DNA of 64,000 bases, taken from contig NZ_SIXI01000001.1 of assembly GCF_004310865.1 (NCBI RefSeq), positions 62,001-126,000 of the forward strand, given 5' to 3'. The translations under genes were made by a program, and so were the position numbers. The DNA is from Aquabacterium lacunae (GTDB taxonomy: Bacteria > Pseudomonadota > Gammaproteobacteria > Burkholderiales > Burkholderiaceae_C). The notes below the pieces were generated by a model. It was not told the origin of the DNA. It ran no database searches and saw nothing but the letters and a program-made list of their open reading frames with translations. Below are positions 38,268 to 48,817 of the stretch, one piece after another. Numbering within the stretch: position 1 is the first letter of the stretch; every line of letters starts with the position of its first letter.

Positions 38268-39272
38268 TCAGGGCAGAAGGATCTGGCTCTGCACCTCGGC
38301 CGGGCTCAGCAGCCTCGACGGGATCAGTTCACCGGCCGTGACATGCGCACTGCCGAGGAAGATCCGCGGGCGTTGCTCGCGGGTCAGGGTCGGGTTGGGG
38401 CCATACACACGCATGGCCAGGGCATCGGGCAGCTCCAGACGGCGGCGCATGCCTGACAGGAAACGGCCGGCATCTTCGTGCGACAGCAGCACGTCGGGCC
38501 AGTCGGACACCAGCACGTCCACCGGGCAGATCAGCGCATCGCGCTCGGCCTCGGTCATGGCCTGCAACGCCTCCAGCGTGACCGCCTGGCCAATGGCCAC
38601 CGGGCCACAGGCCGTGCGGCGCAAGGCCGTGAGGTGGGCGCCGCAGCCCAGGTGGCGGCCGATGTCTTCGGCCAGCGTGCGGATGTAGGTGCCCTTCGAG
38701 CAACGCACATCGATCACCAAGGTCTCATTTTGCCAGCTCAGGATGTCAAGCTGGTGAATGGTGATGCGGCGCGGCTCGCGGGCGATCTCGATGCCCTGGC
38801 GGGCGTATTCGTACAGCGCCTTGCCCTCGTGCTTGAGCGCCGAGTGCATGGGTGGCACCTGGTCGATCGGGCCCAGGAAGGCGGCGCAGGCGGCTTCCAC
38901 GGCCTCACGGGTCAGGTTCACGGGCACATCGGTCACCACCTGGCCTTCGAGGTCACCGGTGGTGGTGGTCTGGCCCAGACGCAGGGTGGCGGTGTAGCGC
39001 TTGTCGGAATCGAGCGAAACTTGCGAGAACTTGGTGGCAGCGCCCAAACACAGAGGCAGCAGGCCGGTGGCCAGCGGGTCGAGCGTGCCGGTGTGGCCAG
39101 CCTTTTCGGCGCGGAACAGGCGCTTGACCTTCTGCAAAGCGTCGTTGCTGGACAGGCCCAGCGGCTTGTCGAGCAGCACCACACCGTGCAAGGCGCGGCG
39201 CGGCAGTTTCACCCGCACCGGCTTGTCGGCTTCGGGGGTGATGACAGACTCAGGAACGCTCACGGCTGACAT
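38268..39272 (-). CDS. truB: tRNA pseudouridine(55) synthase
   Basis: TruB makes pseudouridine 55 in the T-loop of tRNAs. The product has 334 residues. Catalytic Asp lies in [19 protein letters not shown]; other motifs are [38 protein letters not shown] and [21 protein letters not shown]-terminal PUA domain follows, ending in the Asp/Arg/Leu-rich tail. The start is ATG at 39272 or the GTG before it; it follows the rbfA stop by 3 bp. Confidence 0.97.
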   Translation of the reverse strand: MSAVSVPESVITPEADKPVRVKLPRRALHGVVLLDKPLGLSSNDALQKVKRLFRAEKAGHTGTLDPLATGLLPLCLGAATKFSQVSLDSDKRYTATLRLGQTTTTGDLEGQVVTDVPVNLTREAVEAACAAFLGPIDQVPPMHSALKHEGKALYEYARQGIEIAREPRRITIHQLDILSWQNETLVIDVRCSKGTYIRTLAEDIGRHLGCGAHLTALRRTACGPVAIGQAVTLEALQAMTEAERDALICPVDVLVSDWPDVLLSHEDAGRFLSGMRRRLELPDALAMRVYGPNPTLTREQRPRIFLGSAHVTAGELIPSRLLSPAEVQSQILLP

Positions 39273-39275
39273 CAC

Positions 39276-39641
39276 TCACTCGTCTTTGGCCTTGTCGGCC
39301 ACGGCGCGGCTGATCAACTGCGACATCTCGGACGCGCGCTCGGTGGTGCGGTCGAAATGGAAATGCAGCGTCGGCACGGTGTGGATCTGCAGGCGCTTGA
39401 ACAGGCTGTTGCGCAGGAAGCCCGCAGACTCGTTCAGGCCGTCTTCGCAGTCTTGCGGGTTGCCGATCAGCACCGAGAAAAACACCTTGGCATGGGCGTA
39501 GTCGGGCGTGACCTCGACCGCGCTGATGGTGACCATGCCGATGCGGGGGTCTTTGAGCGAACGGATCAGTTCGGCCACATCGCGCTGGATCTGGTCGGCA
39601 ACCCGGTTGCTTCGATTGGGGGTGGAGCGTTTATGGCGCAT
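39276..39641 (-). CDS. rbfA: 30S ribosome-binding factor A
   Basis: RbfA binds the 30S subunit during 16S rRNA maturation, a cold-shock function in E. coli. The product has 121 residues from the ATG at 39641; an ATG at 39653 is another option. The KH-like core has [45 protein letters not shown], and the end is [17 protein letters not shown]. It lies 96 bp after infB, in the classic infB-rbfA-truB order. Confidence 0.96.
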   Translation of the reverse strand: MRHKRSTPNRSNRVADQIQRDVAELIRSLKDPRIGMVTISAVEVTPDYAHAKVFFSVLIGNPQDCEDGLNESAGFLRNSLFKRLQIHTVPTLHFHFDRTTERASEMSQLISRAVADKAKDE

Positions 39642-39737
39642 GGTGAATTCCATCCTGTGCGGTGGGGCCCCTCTCTCAAGCACAAACCCCGCCTGGGCCT
39701 CAGGCGGGGTTGCGGGGGGAGAAGCCCGGCTCGCTTT

Positions 39738-42700
39738 TTACAGGGTGCGGGCCACTTCCTTGATTTCGAAGAACTCGAGGATGTCGCCTTCCTTGATGTC
39801 GTTGTAGCCCTTGATGTTGAGACCACACTCGAAGCCCTCGCGGACTTCCTTGGCATCGTCCTTGAAGCGCTTGAGGCCTTCGAGTTCGCCGGTGTAGATG
39901 ACGACGTTCTCGCGCAGCAAGCGCAGCTTGGCGTTGCGACGGACCACACCACTGGTGACCATGGAGCCACCGATCGTGCCGATCTTCGAGGCAATGAAGA
40001 CCTGACGGATTTCGGCGGTGCCGATGATCTCTTCGCGCTGCTCGGGGGCCAGCATGCCGCCCATGGCTGCCTTCACATCATCGACCGCGTCGTAAATGAT
40101 GTTGTAGTAGCGCAGGTCGACACCGTTGTGGTCGGCCACCTTGCGGGCGTTGGCGTCCGCACGGGTGTTGAAGCCGATGACCACGGCCTTCGAAGCGATG
40201 GCCAGGTTGACGTCCGACTCGGAGATGCCACCCACGGCGGCGTGCACGATCTGCACACGCACTTCGTCGGTCGACAGCTTGAGCAGCGAAGCAGCCAGGG
40301 CTTCTTGCGAGCCTTGCACGTCGGCCTTGATGATGATCGGCAGGCTTTGAACCTCGCCTTGACCCATCTGCTCGAACACGCTTTCCAGCTTGGCGGCCTG
40401 GCGCTTGTTCAGCGTCACTTCGCGGTACTTGCCCTGGCGGAAGGTGGCGATTTCACGGGCGCGACGTTCGTCGGACAGCACCATGAACTCATCACCGGCC
40501 GACGGCACTTCCGTCAGACCCTGGATTTCCACGGGAATGGACGGGCCTGCCTCGGTGGCCGGCTTGCCGTCTTCGTCCAGCATGGCGCGCACGCGGCCGA
40601 AGGAAGCGCCCGCCAGCACGACGTCGCCGCGCTTGAGGGTGCCCGACTGCACCAGCACGGTCGCCACAGGGCCGCGGCCCTTGTCCAGACGCGCTTCGAT
40701 CACCAGGCCCTTGGCCTGCGATTCGATCGGGGCGGTCAGCTCCAGCACTTCGGCTTGCAGCAGCACGTTTTCCAGCAGGGCATCGATGCCCTCGCCGGTC
40801 TTGGCCGACACCGGGCAGAACGGTGCGTCACCGCCGTAGGCTTCGGGCACCACTTGCTCGGACACCAGCTCGGTGGTCACGCGCTCGAGGTTGGTACCCG
40901 GCTTGTCGATCTTGTTGATCGCGACCACGATGGGCACGCCAGCGGCCTTCGCGTGGTGGATGGCTTCCTTGGTCTGGGGCATGACGCCGTCGTCAGCCGC
41001 CACCACCAGGATGACGATGTCGGTGGCCTTGGCGCCGCGAGCACGCATGGCCGTGAAGGCCTCGTGACCCGGAGTGTCCAGGAAGGTGATCATGCCGCGC
41101 GGGGTGTCCACGTGGTAGGCGCCGATGTGCTGCGTGATGCCACCAGCTTCGCCAGCGGCCACACGGCTGCGGCGGATGTAGTCCAGCAGCGAGGTCTTGC
41201 CGTGGTCGACGTGGCCCATGACGGTGACCACGGGTGCACGAGGCATGGCCGTGGCGGCCTGGTCTTCGTGTTCTTCTTCCAGGAAGGCATCCGGATCGTC
41301 CAGCTTGGCTGCGAATGCCTTGTGGCCCATTTCTTCCACCACGATCATGGCGGTTTCCTGGTCCAGGTGCTGGTTGATGGTGACCATCTGGCCAAGCTTC
41401 ATCATCTGCTTGATGACTTCGGTGGCCTTGACCGACATCTTGTGGGCCAGGTCGGACACCGAGATGGTCTCGGGGATGTGAACCTCGATGATCTGGGGTT
41501 CGGTCGGCGCCACGAAGTTGGAGCCACTGTCACGGTCACCGCGACGACCGCCCTTGCCACCCGGGGCTTTCCAGCCACCGCGTGCATTGTTCAAAGAGTC
41601 GCCACGGCCCTTGGAGGGAGCGCCACGGGGCTTCTTGTCATCATTGGCCCAGGAAGACGACAGCTTCTCGGACTTGACCGACTTCTTGTCGCCTGGCTTG
41701 GCGGCGCCCGGAGCGGCCGGTGCGGCAGCACCGGGGGCACCCTTGGGCTTGTGGATGGTGCCCTTGATGCCTTCCTTGGCACCAGCGGCCGCAGCCGGGG
41801 CTGCAGGTTCGGGCTTCTTGGCAGTCAGCACCTTTTTGGGTGCGGCCATCATGGCGCGGATGGCTGCCGCTTCGGCCTCGGCGGCCTTGCGGCGGCGCTC
41901 CAGATCTGACAGGCGCTTTTGTTCCTCGGCTTCCACGTCTGCAGCCTTGACCACGCGCACGGCCGGGGCAGGTGCAGCCGGGGCAACGGGGGCGGTGGGC
42001 GCAGCGGCTGCAGCCACCACGGGCGCATCGGCCACAGGTGCGGGTGCCACCGGCTCGGCCGGTGCAGCCGCAGCGGCTTCTGCAGCGGCCTTCGCGTCGG
42101 CGCGGGCCTGCTTGGCAGCGCGCGCTGCCGCATTGATGGCTTCGGCTTCCGCGCGGGCTGCGGCCTGGGCGGCAGCGCGGCGGGCTGCAGCCTCTGCCTG
42201 GGCAGCGGCGGCATCGGCCGCGGGGGCATTGGCAGCGGCAGCTTCGGCCTTGGCCGCTTCTTCGGAGGCACGCACAGCGGCCTCGTGGGCTGCGGCTTCG
42301 GCCTTGGCGGCCTCTTCGCGGGCACGGGCGGCCGCTTCGGCGGCTTCGCGGTCGGCTCGCTCCTGTGCTTCACGCTGGCGGCGCTGTTCGGCCAGAGCCT
42401 CCTCCTGGCGGCGCAGCTCTTCGGCCTGGGCGCGAACCTCTTCCTCGCGGCGGGCCAGGTCGGCGGCTTCGGCCGCGGCTTGAGCCTCACCACCGTCGTC
42501 ACTCACGTCATCGCGCTTGACGAACACTCGCTTCTTCTTGACCTCGACCTGGATGGTGCGGGCTTTGCCAGAGGCGTCAGCCTGCTTGATTTCGGTGGAG
42601 GTCTTGCGGGTCAGCGTGATCTTCTTGCGGTCAGCGCCATGGGTGCCATGGGCCGAACGCAGGTGATCGAGCAAGCGTTCCTTGTCGGCTTCCGTGAGCA

Positions 42701-42809
42701 CGTCATCCGGGGCGCGCTTGGGCACGCCTGCCGATTGAAGCTGCTCCAGCAGTGTCGCAGCCGGGCGATTGAGCTCCGCGGCGAATTGTGCGACGGTGGT
42801 CACGGCCAT
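39738..42809 (-). CDS. infB: translation initiation factor IF-2
   Basis: IF-2 delivers initiator tRNA to the ribosome. The product has 1023 residues. IF2_N domain at the N-terminus ([23 protein letters not shown]), then a very long Ala/Glu/Arg-rich low-complexity stretch (roughly residues 80-380, with repeated [17 protein letters not shown] units, probably helical or unordered). A second IF2_N motif precedes the GTPase: [18 protein letters not shown] (G1), [16 protein letters not shown] (G3), INKIDKPG (G4). Domains II-IV follow, ending [11 protein letters not shown]. It sits 65 bp after nusA. Confidence 0.98.
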   Translation of the reverse strand: MAVTTVAQFAAELNRPAATLLEQLQSAGVPKRAPDDVLTEADKERLLDHLRSAHGTHGADRKKITLTRKTSTEIKQADASGKARTIQVEVKKKRVFVKRDDVSDDGGEAQAAAEAADLARREEEVRAQAEELRRQEEALAEQRRQREAQERADREAAEAAARAREEAAKAEAAAHEAAVRASEEAAKAEAAAANAPAADAAAAQAEAAARRAAAQAAARAEAEAINAAARAAKQARADAKAAAEAAAAAPAEPVAPAPVADAPVVAAAAAPTAPVAPAAPAPAVRVVKAADVEAEEQKRLSDLERRRKAAEAEAAAIRAMMAAPKKVLTAKKPEPAAPAAAAGAKEGIKGTIHKPKGAPGAAAPAAPGAAKPGDKKSVKSEKLSSSWANDDKKPRGAPSKGRGDSLNNARGGWKAPGGKGGRRGDRDSGSNFVAPTEPQIIEVHIPETISVSDLAHKMSVKATEVIKQMMKLGQMVTINQHLDQETAMIVVEEMGHKAFAAKLDDPDAFLEEEHEDQAATAMPRAPVVTVMGHVDHGKTSLLDYIRRSRVAAGEAGGITQHIGAYHVDTPRGMITFLDTPGHEAFTAMRARGAKATDIVILVVAADDGVMPQTKEAIHHAKAAGVPIVVAINKIDKPGTNLERVTTELVSEQVVPEAYGGDAPFCPVSAKTGEGIDALLENVLLQAEVLELTAPIESQAKGLVIEARLDKGRGPVATVLVQSGTLKRGDVVLAGASFGRVRAMLDEDGKPATEAGPSIPVEIQGLTEVPSAGDEFMVLSDERRAREIATFRQGKYREVTLNKRQAAKLESVFEQMGQGEVQSLPIIIKADVQGSQEALAASLLKLSTDEVRVQIVHAAVGGISESDVNLAIASKAVVIGFNTRADANARKVADHNGVDLRYYNIIYDAVDDVKAAMGGMLAPEQREEIIGTAEIRQVFIASKIGTIGGSMVTSGVVRRNAKLRLLRENVVIYTGELEGLKRFKDDAKEVREGFECGLNIKGYNDIKEGDILEFFEIKEVARTL

Positions 42810-42874
42810 TGTGTTAATCCTTGCGATGCGGGTAGCGAGTAAGAGGTCGGTTCGTTGGCGGTGTCAGAAAGCCA

Positions 42875-44353
42875 TCAGTTGACAAACCAGTGTTCACGGG
42901 CCTTGAGGATCAGGGCCTTGGCGGCGTCGGACGAAATGTCGGTGAGTTCCACCAGTTCGTCGACGGCCAGGTCGGCCAGATCATCGCGGGTGTGGATGCC
43001 ACCCTCGGCCAGTTTGGCGATCAGCTCAGGCGTCAGACCATCGAGGTCCTTGAGGTTCTCCGACAGGGCTTCAACCTCTTCTTCCTTGGCGATTTCCATG
43101 GTCAGCAGAGCGTCCTTGGCGCGGTTGCGCAGCTCATTGACCGTGTCTTCGTCGAAGGACTCGATCTCCAGCATTTCCTGCAGCGGCACATAGGCCACTT
43201 CTTCCAGGCTGGTGAACCCCTCGGCGATCAGGATGTCGGCGACTTCTTCGTCGACATCGAGTTTTTCAACGAACAGCTTGCGGATGCTGTCGCTTTCGAC
43301 CGCTTGCTTCTGGGCAGACTCTTCGGCGGTCATGATGTTGATGCGCCAGCCGGTCAGGTCGGAGGCCAGGCGCACGTTCTGGCCACCACGGCCGATGGCG
43401 ATGGCCAGGTTTTCCTCGTCGACCACCACGTCCATGCCGTGCTGCTCTTCGTCCACGAAGATGGACTGCACGTTGGCAGGGGCCAGGGCACCAATCACGA
43501 ACTGGGCGGGGTCTTCCGACCACAGCACGATGTCGACGCGCTCGCCGGCCAGTTCGTTGGTGACGGCGGTGACGCGCGAACCGCGCACACCCACGCAGGT
43601 GCCGATCGGATCGACACGCTTGTCATGAGACTGCACGGCGATCTTGGCGCGCGAGCCCGGGTCACGGGCGCAGCTCTTGATGTCGAGCAAGCCTTGCTCG
43701 ATTTCGGGCACTTCCTGGCGGAACAGCTCGACCATGAAGTCAGGCGACGAACGCGACAGCATGATCTGCGGGCCACGGGCAGCGGTGTCGATGCCGGCCA
43801 GGAAAGCACGCACGCGGTCACCGGTGCGCAGGTTTTCCTTGGGGATCATTTCGCCACGCTTGAGGCGGCCTTCGACACGGCCCGACTCGACGATGATGTC
43901 GCCCTTGTCCAGGCGCTTGACGGTGCCGACGAAGATCTTTTCGCCGCGGGCCAGGAAGTCGTTCAGCAACTGCTCACGCTCGGCATCACGGATCTTCTGC
44001 AGGATGACCTGCTTGGCTGCCTGAGCGCCGATGCGACCGATGGGCACGGATTCGATCGACTCTTCGATGAAATCGCCCACCTCGATGTCGGCGATGCGGT
44101 CCAGCGCATCGGACAGCATTTCTTCGGCCTCAGGGTTCTGCAGGCCGGCCTCATCGGGCACGACGACCCAACGGCGGAAGGTTTCATATTCGCCGGTGTC
44201 GCGGTTGATGGACACGCGAATGTCCACTTCACCTGAATAAAGCTTTTTGGTGGCCGAGGCCAGCGCAGATTCGACAGCACCGAACACCACATCACGCTCG
44301 ACGCTCTTTTCGCGCGAGATGGCATCCACCAACAACAACAGTTCACGGTTCAT
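42875..44353 (-). CDS. nusA: transcription termination/antitermination factor NusA
   Basis: NusA binds RNA polymerase and nascent RNA in pausing, termination and antitermination. The product has 492 residues: NTD ([39 protein letters not shown]), S1 domain with [21 protein letters not shown], two KH domains ([23 protein letters not shown] and [22 protein letters not shown]), and C-terminal acidic repeats. It overlaps rimP by 4 bp (ATGA) and is followed by infB. In E. coli NusA autoregulates this operon. Confidence 0.98.
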   Translation of the reverse strand: MNRELLLLVDAISREKSVERDVVFGAVESALASATKKLYSGEVDIRVSINRDTGEYETFRRWVVVPDEAGLQNPEAEEMLSDALDRIADIEVGDFIEESIESVPIGRIGAQAAKQVILQKIRDAEREQLLNDFLARGEKIFVGTVKRLDKGDIIVESGRVEGRLKRGEMIPKENLRTGDRVRAFLAGIDTAARGPQIMLSRSSPDFMVELFRQEVPEIEQGLLDIKSCARDPGSRAKIAVQSHDKRVDPIGTCVGVRGSRVTAVTNELAGERVDIVLWSEDPAQFVIGALAPANVQSIFVDEEQHGMDVVVDEENLAIAIGRGGQNVRLASDLTGWRINIMTAEESAQKQAVESDSIRKLFVEKLDVDEEVADILIAEGFTSLEEVAYVPLQEMLEIESFDEDTVNELRNRAKDALLTMEIAKEEEVEALSENLKDLDGLTPELIAKLAEGGIHTRDDLADLAVDELVELTDISSDAAKALILKAREHWFVN

Positions 44354-44937
44354 TTGTTTTGATCTCCGAGTTCCTGAGCCTCATCGACAGCAGCTTGGTC
44401 ATCACCGGCTGCGGGCCGGCGACCGCGTCCTTTGAAGTCGACCACGGGCACCAGACAGGCCTCGCGCACTTCATCGAACGTGAATCCGAGGGCCTGCTCG
44501 ACGGCCTTCTTGCCTTCCCCGACCTTGTAGACAAGCTGCCAGCTGGGCTCGGCACCTTCCACACCTTCGGGGGCGGGCACGCTCTCGAGCACGCCTTTGT
44601 ATTTTTTGCGGCCCTGAAAGGCCAGCTTCAACGTGATCTCGACTTCCTGCCCCGCGAACCGCGCGTATTGCTCGGGCGTTTTCAGCGGGCGATCGAGCCC
44701 CGGCGAGGACACCTCGAGCCGGGCGTAATCGACGTTGGCCACTTCCAGCGTGTACTGCAGCTGGCGGGTGACCTTCTCACAATCTTCGACGGTGACGAAC
44801 TCGCCGGGCTGGTCGTAGACGCCTTCCGGCAGCCGATCGATGTAGACACGCAGAAGACCCTGGGCACTGCGCTCGCAGTCCACGACCTCGTAACCCAGAC
44901 CGGTCACTGTTTCTTCAACGCGCTTGAGCCAGCTCAT
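44350..44937 (-). CDS. rimP: ribosome maturation factor RimP
   Basis: RimP helps 30S subunit assembly. The product has 195 residues, with the alpha/beta N-terminal domain ([28 protein letters not shown], then [51 protein letters not shown]) and a C-terminal SH3-like barrel. A 35-residue Gly/Arg-rich tail follows ([13 protein letters not shown]). It is the first gene of rimP-nusA-infB-rbfA-truB. The 451-bp gap upstream carries a promoter and two terminator-like hairpins. Confidence 0.97.
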   Translation of the reverse strand: MSWLKRVEETVTGLGYEVVDCERSAQGLLRVYIDRLPEGVYDQPGEFVTVEDCEKVTRQLQYTLEVANVDYARLEVSSPGLDRPLKTPEQYARFAGQEVEITLKLAFQGRKKYKGVLESVPAPEGVEGAEPSWQLVYKVGEGKKAVEQALGFTFDEVREACLVPVVDFKGRGRRPAAGDDQAAVDEAQELGDQNK

Positions 44938-45043
44938 CCAGTTCCATCACCTTTCAGCGCCCCGCAGGGCTGAGCCAAACCACACCTCTGATCAGCACAC
45001 ACTGCACCGCCTGAGCGATGGGCCATGTGCACCACGACCAAAA

Positions 45044-45059
45044 GGCGAATGATTTCGCC
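45044..45059 (-). terminator. second terminator-like hairpin in the rimP leader
   Basis: GGCGAA and TTCGCC pair around ATCA on the minus strand and are followed by TTTT. It follows directly after the stronger terminator at 45065-45094. Confidence 0.65.
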
Positions 45060-45064
45060 AATGC

Positions 45065-45094
45065 AAAAAAAATGGGCTGGATTGCTCCGCCCAT
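45065..45094 (-). terminator. strong rho-independent terminator upstream of rimP
   Basis: Read on the minus strand, ATGGGC pairs with GCCCAT around GGAGCAATCC (GGA/TCC closes with a one-base bulge), followed by eight T residues. It is located 128 bp before the rimP ATG and about 100 bp after the promoter at 45202-45230. It could attenuate rimP-nusA-infB or end an independent small RNA. Confidence 0.8.
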
Positions 45095-45201
45095 GCGAGA
45101 GTGCCGAGGAGCTGACAGGGTGCAGGCCATCAAGGAACGCACCCCTTCGTTCAGGACTGCGCCGAGGCGCCGCTATGAACAGCTCTTCGAACCAACGCAG
45201 C

Positions 45202-45230
45202 ATTTTACCCTGAGGAACGCGCCCCGGCAA
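45202..45230 (-). promoter_or_regulatory. sigma-70 promoter on the minus strand (rimP leader)
   Basis: Reading the minus strand, TTGCCG (45225-45230) and TAAAAT (45202-45207) are separated by exactly 17 bp. Transcription would start near 45195 and reach the terminator at about 45065 after roughly 130 nt, or continue to rimP. Confidence 0.65.
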
Positions 45231-45388
45231 GCGCCGTGCAGACAATTTGATGCATCAGGGCGTGCTCATGCCAGAATCCCGCCCTGCCGGCGCCCACGAC
45301 AGCCCGGCACCGGGCCTTGCCGGCGCACGATCTGCCGCCGTGTTCAGGCCCATCCCTGTTGACCCTGTTTTGTTGCACTGGAGACCCC

Positions 45389-46174
45389 ATGGGCTTTCTC
45401 GCTGGCAAGCGCCTGCTGATCACCGGACTGCTGTCCAACCGTTCCATCGCCTACGGCATCGCCAAGGCGTGCCACCGCGAGGGTGCCGAACTGGCCTTCA
45501 GCTACGTGGGCGAGCGCTTCAAGGACCGCATCACCGAGTTTGCGAAGGAGTTCAATTCCGAATTGATCTTCGACTGCGACGTGGGCAGTGACGAACAGAT
45601 CGACGCCATGTTCGCCGACCTGAGCAAGGCCTGGCCGCAGTTCGACGGCTTCGTGCACTCCATCGGTTTTGCGCCGCGTGAAGCGATTGCCGGAGATTTC
45701 TTGGAAGGCCTGTCGCGCGAATCGTTCCGCATCGCCCATGACATCTCGGCCTACAGCTTCCCGGCCATGGCCAAAGCCGCCCTGCCCTACCTGCGCGAGC
45801 GCTCGGCCCTGCTGACGCTGTCGTACCTGGGCGCCGAGCGCATCGTGCCGGCTTACAACACCATGGGCCTGGCCAAGGCCTCGCTCGAAGCCAGCGTGCG
45901 CTACACCGCCGCCAGCCTGGGCCCCAAGGGCATCCGCGTCAACGGCATTTCGGCCGGGCCGATCAAGACACTGGCCGCTTCGGGCATCAAGGGTTTCGGC
46001 AAGATCCTGAGCGTGGTGGAAGAAAACGCCCCGCTGCGCCGCAACGTCACCATCGAAGACGTGGGCAACGTGGCCGCTTTCATGCTGTCCGACCTGGCCG
46101 CAGGCGTGAGCGCTGAAATCACCTATGTGGACGGCGGCTTCAACAAGGTGATGGGTGGCCTCGACGAGGCCTGA
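45389..46174 (+). CDS. fabI: enoyl-[acyl-carrier-protein] reductase (NADH)
   Basis: FabI reduces trans-2-enoyl-ACP in each cycle of fatty-acid elongation. The 261-residue product is an [22 protein letters not shown] (cofactor loop), [12 protein letters not shown], and the catalytic triad in [24 protein letters not shown] (Tyr, Tyr and Lys spaced as in FabI), then [14 protein letters not shown] (the flexible substrate loop). The ATG at 45389 has GGAG six bases upstream. It is transcribed away from rimP. Confidence 0.97.
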   Translation: MGFLAGKRLLITGLLSNRSIAYGIAKACHREGAELAFSYVGERFKDRITEFAKEFNSELIFDCDVGSDEQIDAMFADLSKAWPQFDGFVHSIGFAPREAIAGDFLEGLSRESFRIAHDISAYSFPAMAKAALPYLRERSALLTLSYLGAERIVPAYNTMGLAKASLEASVRYTAASLGPKGIRVNGISAGPIKTLAASGIKGFGKILSVVEENAPLRRNVTIEDVGNVAAFMLSDLAAGVSAEITYVDGGFNKVMGGLDEA

Positions 46175-46484
46175 ACCCCAGGAACACCCCGTGGCGCCAG
46201 GGGCAGACAGCCCGGGCGCGCGCGCGTTAGAATAGTGGGCTGCGCGTGCACCTTGCCCGCAACGCACGCCCCCAGGACGCCACAGGACACCCCTGTGGCC
46301 TGAGGCGTGCGGCCACGCGAGGCAGCGCACGTGATGCCTGTGCTTGTGGTCCGGCTGGAACGCCGGCTGGCAAGTCGGGTGCTTGTTTTGTTTGTTTGTC
46401 TTGTGGTGACAGCCCCTCCGATGGGCTGGCAGGGCTGTAAAGGTTCGCTGGCCAAAGGGCCGGCAAGGATGCAAGGTTTCTCAG
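46175..46484 (+). other. 310-bp gap with a long leader before the IF-1 variant
   Basis: There is no gene here. A TAGAAT -10-like element at 46228-46233 lies 252 bp before the IF-1 ATG. The transcribed leader of about 245 nt can fold: CCACAGG/CCTGTGG at about 46281-46299, CCGGC/GCCGG at 46350-46366, and CAGCCC/GGGCTG at 46411-46429. A T-rich stretch (46384-46400, GTTTTGTTTGTTTGTC) separates them. Long structured leaders are typical of cold-shock mRNAs; that comparison is inference. Confidence 0.6.
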
Positions 46485-46739
46485 ATGGCCAAAGAAGAAC
46501 TGATCGAGATGCAAGGGGTGGTCAACGAAGTGCTGCCCGATTCGCGTTTTCGCGTCACGCTGGACAACGGGCACCAGCTGGTGGCTTACACCTCCGGCAA
46601 GATGAAAAAGCACCACATCCGCATCCTGGCCGGCGACAAGGTCAGCCTCGAGCTGTCGCCCTACGACCTGAACAAGGGCCGCATCACGTTCCGCCACATC
46701 GAAACACGCGGCCCGGTGGGCGAAAACCGCCGCCGCTGA
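46485..46739 (+). CDS. infA: translation initiation factor IF-1 (second-type, long)
   Basis: IF-1 binds the 30S A site during initiation. The 84-residue product has the S1/OB-fold: [69 protein letters not shown]. coli IF-1 has 72 residues; this is the longer type with a basic tail (GPVGENRRR) seen as a second copy in many betaproteobacteria. It stands alone with a long leader, unlike the ribosomal-protein cluster copy expected elsewhere. Confidence 0.93.
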   Translation: MAKEELIEMQGVVNEVLPDSRFRVTLDNGHQLVAYTSGKMKKHHIRILAGDKVSLELSPYDLNKGRITFRHIETRGPVGENRRR

Positions 46740-46765
46740 GCCAGCGTGCCCGGTGTGGAGGCCGC

Positions 46766-47743
46766 TCACTGAGCGCTTTCCCGCTGCCGCCACGCCGCGG
46801 GCGTGAGCCCTGTGTGGCGCTTGAACAGCCGACCGAACGCCACCCGGTCGGTGTACCCCACCTCCGAGGCCACGGCCTCCACCGACAGGCGCCCTTGCGC
46901 CAGCAAATCCATGGCAGTGTCCAGCCGCACGGCCTGTTGATACGCCATGGGCGTCATGTTCAGTGCCGCCTGAAAGCGCCGCTGCAGCGTCCGCACCGTG
47001 AGGTGCGCGCTGTCGGCCAAGGCATGCAGACTCAAAGTTTCTGCATGACGTGCCTCGATCAGACGCTGCACCTGCGCCACCACGTCATCCTGGTGCCTGC
47101 GCCCTGCGCCTGGCGGAGTGAAGCGCGACTGCGGTCCACGGCTGACATCGGTCACCAGCAAACGAGACACAGCCTGCACGACAGCTCGCCCAGCCAGGGC
47201 TTCCAGGGCCGCCAGACAGCCATCGATGGCCGCCAGGGAGCCGCCTGAGCAGATCACCTCACCGTCGATCACCAGATTGGCCTGCGGATCAACTTGCACC
47301 TGTGGGTAGCGCCGCGCCAGCCCGTCGGCCAGCGCCCAGTGCGTTGTGGCCCGCCGCCCGTCAAGGCGCCCAGCAGCTGCCAGCAAGTAGGCCCCTGAGC
47401 ACAGCGACGCCAAGCGTGTGCGTGCCGGCAGGGCCGCCAGCGCCGCCACCAGTTGGGGAGATGCCTTCACCGCCTGTGGTCCCTGGTCCCACAAGGACGG
47501 AACCACCACCAGGTCGGCACCGGCCAGGCATGCAGGGCCGCCATCGACGGCCAGCTGCCCGTCGGCATGCTGCACCGCCCGCCCGTCTTCGCTGACACGG
47601 CACACCTCGAAGCGATGCGGCTGCCCCGCATGGTTGGCCATGCGGAACACATCGACCACCAGAGCCACGCTGGCCAGGCTGTGCTGGGGACAGATCAGCA
47701 CCGCCACGCGGTGCGCAGAGACCAGGGGGGCGCACTTGTCCAT
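46766..47743 (-). CDS. GlxA-type AraC regulator (DJ-1/PfpI-like N-terminus)
   Basis: The product has 325 residues from the ATG at 47743. The N-terminal DJ-1/PfpI-like domain (1-180) contains LASLCSGAYLLAAAGRLDG, with Cys in the position of the family's nucleophile elbow, and HRVAVLICPQHSLASVALVVDVF. The C-terminal AraC domain has two helix-turn-helix motifs, TLSLHALADSAHLTVRTLQRRFQ and SVEAVASEVGYTDRVAFGRLFKRH. It is divergent from two GST genes, with a 7+7 inverted repeat between. It may sense a small molecule for the detoxification genes, but this is only inferred from position. Confidence 0.9.
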   Translation of the reverse strand: MDKCAPLVSAHRVAVLICPQHSLASVALVVDVFRMANHAGQPHRFEVCRVSEDGRAVQHADGQLAVDGGPACLAGADLVVVPSLWDQGPQAVKASPQLVAALAALPARTRLASLCSGAYLLAAAGRLDGRRATTHWALADGLARRYPQVQVDPQANLVIDGEVICSGGSLAAIDGCLAALEALAGRAVVQAVSRLLVTDVSRGPQSRFTPPGAGRRHQDDVVAQVQRLIEARHAETLSLHALADSAHLTVRTLQRRFQAALNMTPMAYQQAVRLDTAMDLLAQGRLSVEAVASEVGYTDRVAFGRLFKRHTGLTPAAWRQRESAQ

Positions 47744-47767
47744 TTCAGCATCATTTTTGTCATTTGC

Positions 47768-47782
47768 GACAATGGCATTGTC
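47768..47782. promoter_or_regulatory. inverted repeat between the GlxA-type regulator and GST genes
   Basis: GACAATGGCATTGTC is a 7+7 repeat around one base, 25 bp before the regulator start and 69 bp before the first GST. The position between divergent genes suits an operator. The surroundings are unusually AT-rich (CATTTTTGTCATTTG). Confidence 0.5.
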
Positions 47783-47850
47783 CGGGCCACTTCCCAAGAA
47801 TGCAAGGTGGGCGCTGTTGCCCTGGCTTCATCGGTCGACCACCCTGCCCC

Positions 47851-48759
47851 ATGCGCATCATTTTTCACCACTACAAAGAATCGCCCTACGCCGAGAAGAT
47901 CCGCACCCTGCTCGGCCACAAGCAGATGCACTGGTGCTCGGTGACGGTGCCGCGCGTGGCTCCCAAGCCGGATCTGGCCGCTCTGACGGGTGGCTACCGC
48001 AAGGTGCCCGTGCTGCAACTGGGCGCAGACGTGGTCTGCGACACCCGGCTGATCGCACACGAAATCGAAGCCCTGACACCCCTGCCCTCTCTGGCCGTGC
48101 TCCCAGGCAACCTCGGCAACGTGCTGGAGAGCTGGGTGGACCAGCACCTGTTCGGCCGCGTGGTGGCCTTCACTTTCGGCAGCCTGGCCGATTTCCTGCC
48201 CGATGAACTCCTGGCCGACCGCGCCGCATTGCGCGGGGCCCCGCTGGACCGCACGGCCCTCAAGGCTGCCGTGCCGCTGGCCACCCAGGAACTGCACGCC
48301 CAGATGACGTGGCTGGAACATGCTCTGGCCGACCGCCCCTTCTTCAATGGCCCGCACCCCGCTTGCGGTGACTTCACGCTGTACGCCACCCTGTGGTTTG
48401 CGGCCAATGGGCGCTTCGACTTCAGCGCCTACCCGCGCCTGACCACCTGGATGCATCTGATGAAGGCCTTCGGCCATGGCACCAGCACGCCCATGACGGC
48501 GGCAGAGGCCCTGGAGGAGGCCAAGACCAGCGAGCCACGCGCGCTCCCCGACAGCTCGGCAGACAGCCTGGCGGCCTGCGGCCTTCGGCTTGGGCAACAG
48601 GTGCGCATCACGCCGGAACTGCTGGGTCACGGCACCGACGTGGTGGGCGAACTGATGACCCTGAACACCGAACGCACTGTCGTGCGCCACCACCACGAAC
48701 ATTGCGGCACGGTGCATGTGCACCTGCCCCGCCTGGGCTACCGCGTGTGCGCCGCCTGA
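47851..48759 (+). CDS. glutathione S-transferase family protein with C-terminal extension
   Basis: The product has 302 residues from the ATG at 47851. A thioredoxin-like N-terminal domain (MRIIFHHYKESPYAEKIRTLL, then RKVPVLQLGADVVCDTRLIAHEIE) is followed by the helical GST_C region (LEHALADRPFFNGPHPACGDFTLYATLW). A further 70 or so residues form a separate extension (PELLGHGTDVVGELMTLNTE, then HHHEHCGTVHVHLPRLGYRV). Such extensions occur in some GST subgroups. Substrate unknown. It lies 46-58 bp before another GST gene. Confidence 0.88.
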   Translation: MRIIFHHYKESPYAEKIRTLLGHKQMHWCSVTVPRVAPKPDLAALTGGYRKVPVLQLGADVVCDTRLIAHEIEALTPLPSLAVLPGNLGNVLESWVDQHLFGRVVAFTFGSLADFLPDELLADRAALRGAPLDRTALKAAVPLATQELHAQMTWLEHALADRPFFNGPHPACGDFTLYATLWFAANGRFDFSAYPRLTTWMHLMKAFGHGTSTPMTAAEALEEAKTSEPRALPDSSADSLAACGLRLGQQVRITPELLGHGTDVVGELMTLNTERTVVRHHHEHCGTVHVHLPRLGYRVCAA

Positions 48760-48817
48760 CCCCGCAGCCGCGCTCCAACCGTCGCTCAGCTTTTGCACCT
48801 TTGCCATGCGCAACACC

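Larger units (their letters stand above)
44938..45388. other. 451-bp gap between rimP and fabI: no gene, regulatory signals only
   Basis: This is divergent intergenic DNA between rimP (minus) and fabI (plus). It holds a minus-strand promoter (45202-45230), two minus-strand terminator-like hairpins (45065-45094 and 45044-45059), and about 160 bp of leader to fabI. No coding sequence is convincing; the frame starting MLRWFEELF on the minus strand starts upstream of the likely transcription start. Confidence 0.8.

Noticed and set aside
39357-41909. An 850-codon plus-strand open frame opposite infB
   Set aside because: It is antisense to infB and mirrors its codon bias; the infB protein on the other strand is unmistakable.
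44934-45245. A small protein MLRWFEELF... on the minus strand upstream of rimP
   Set aside because: Its ATG overlaps the -10 element and lies upstream of the likely start of transcription, and it reads through two terminator hairpins.
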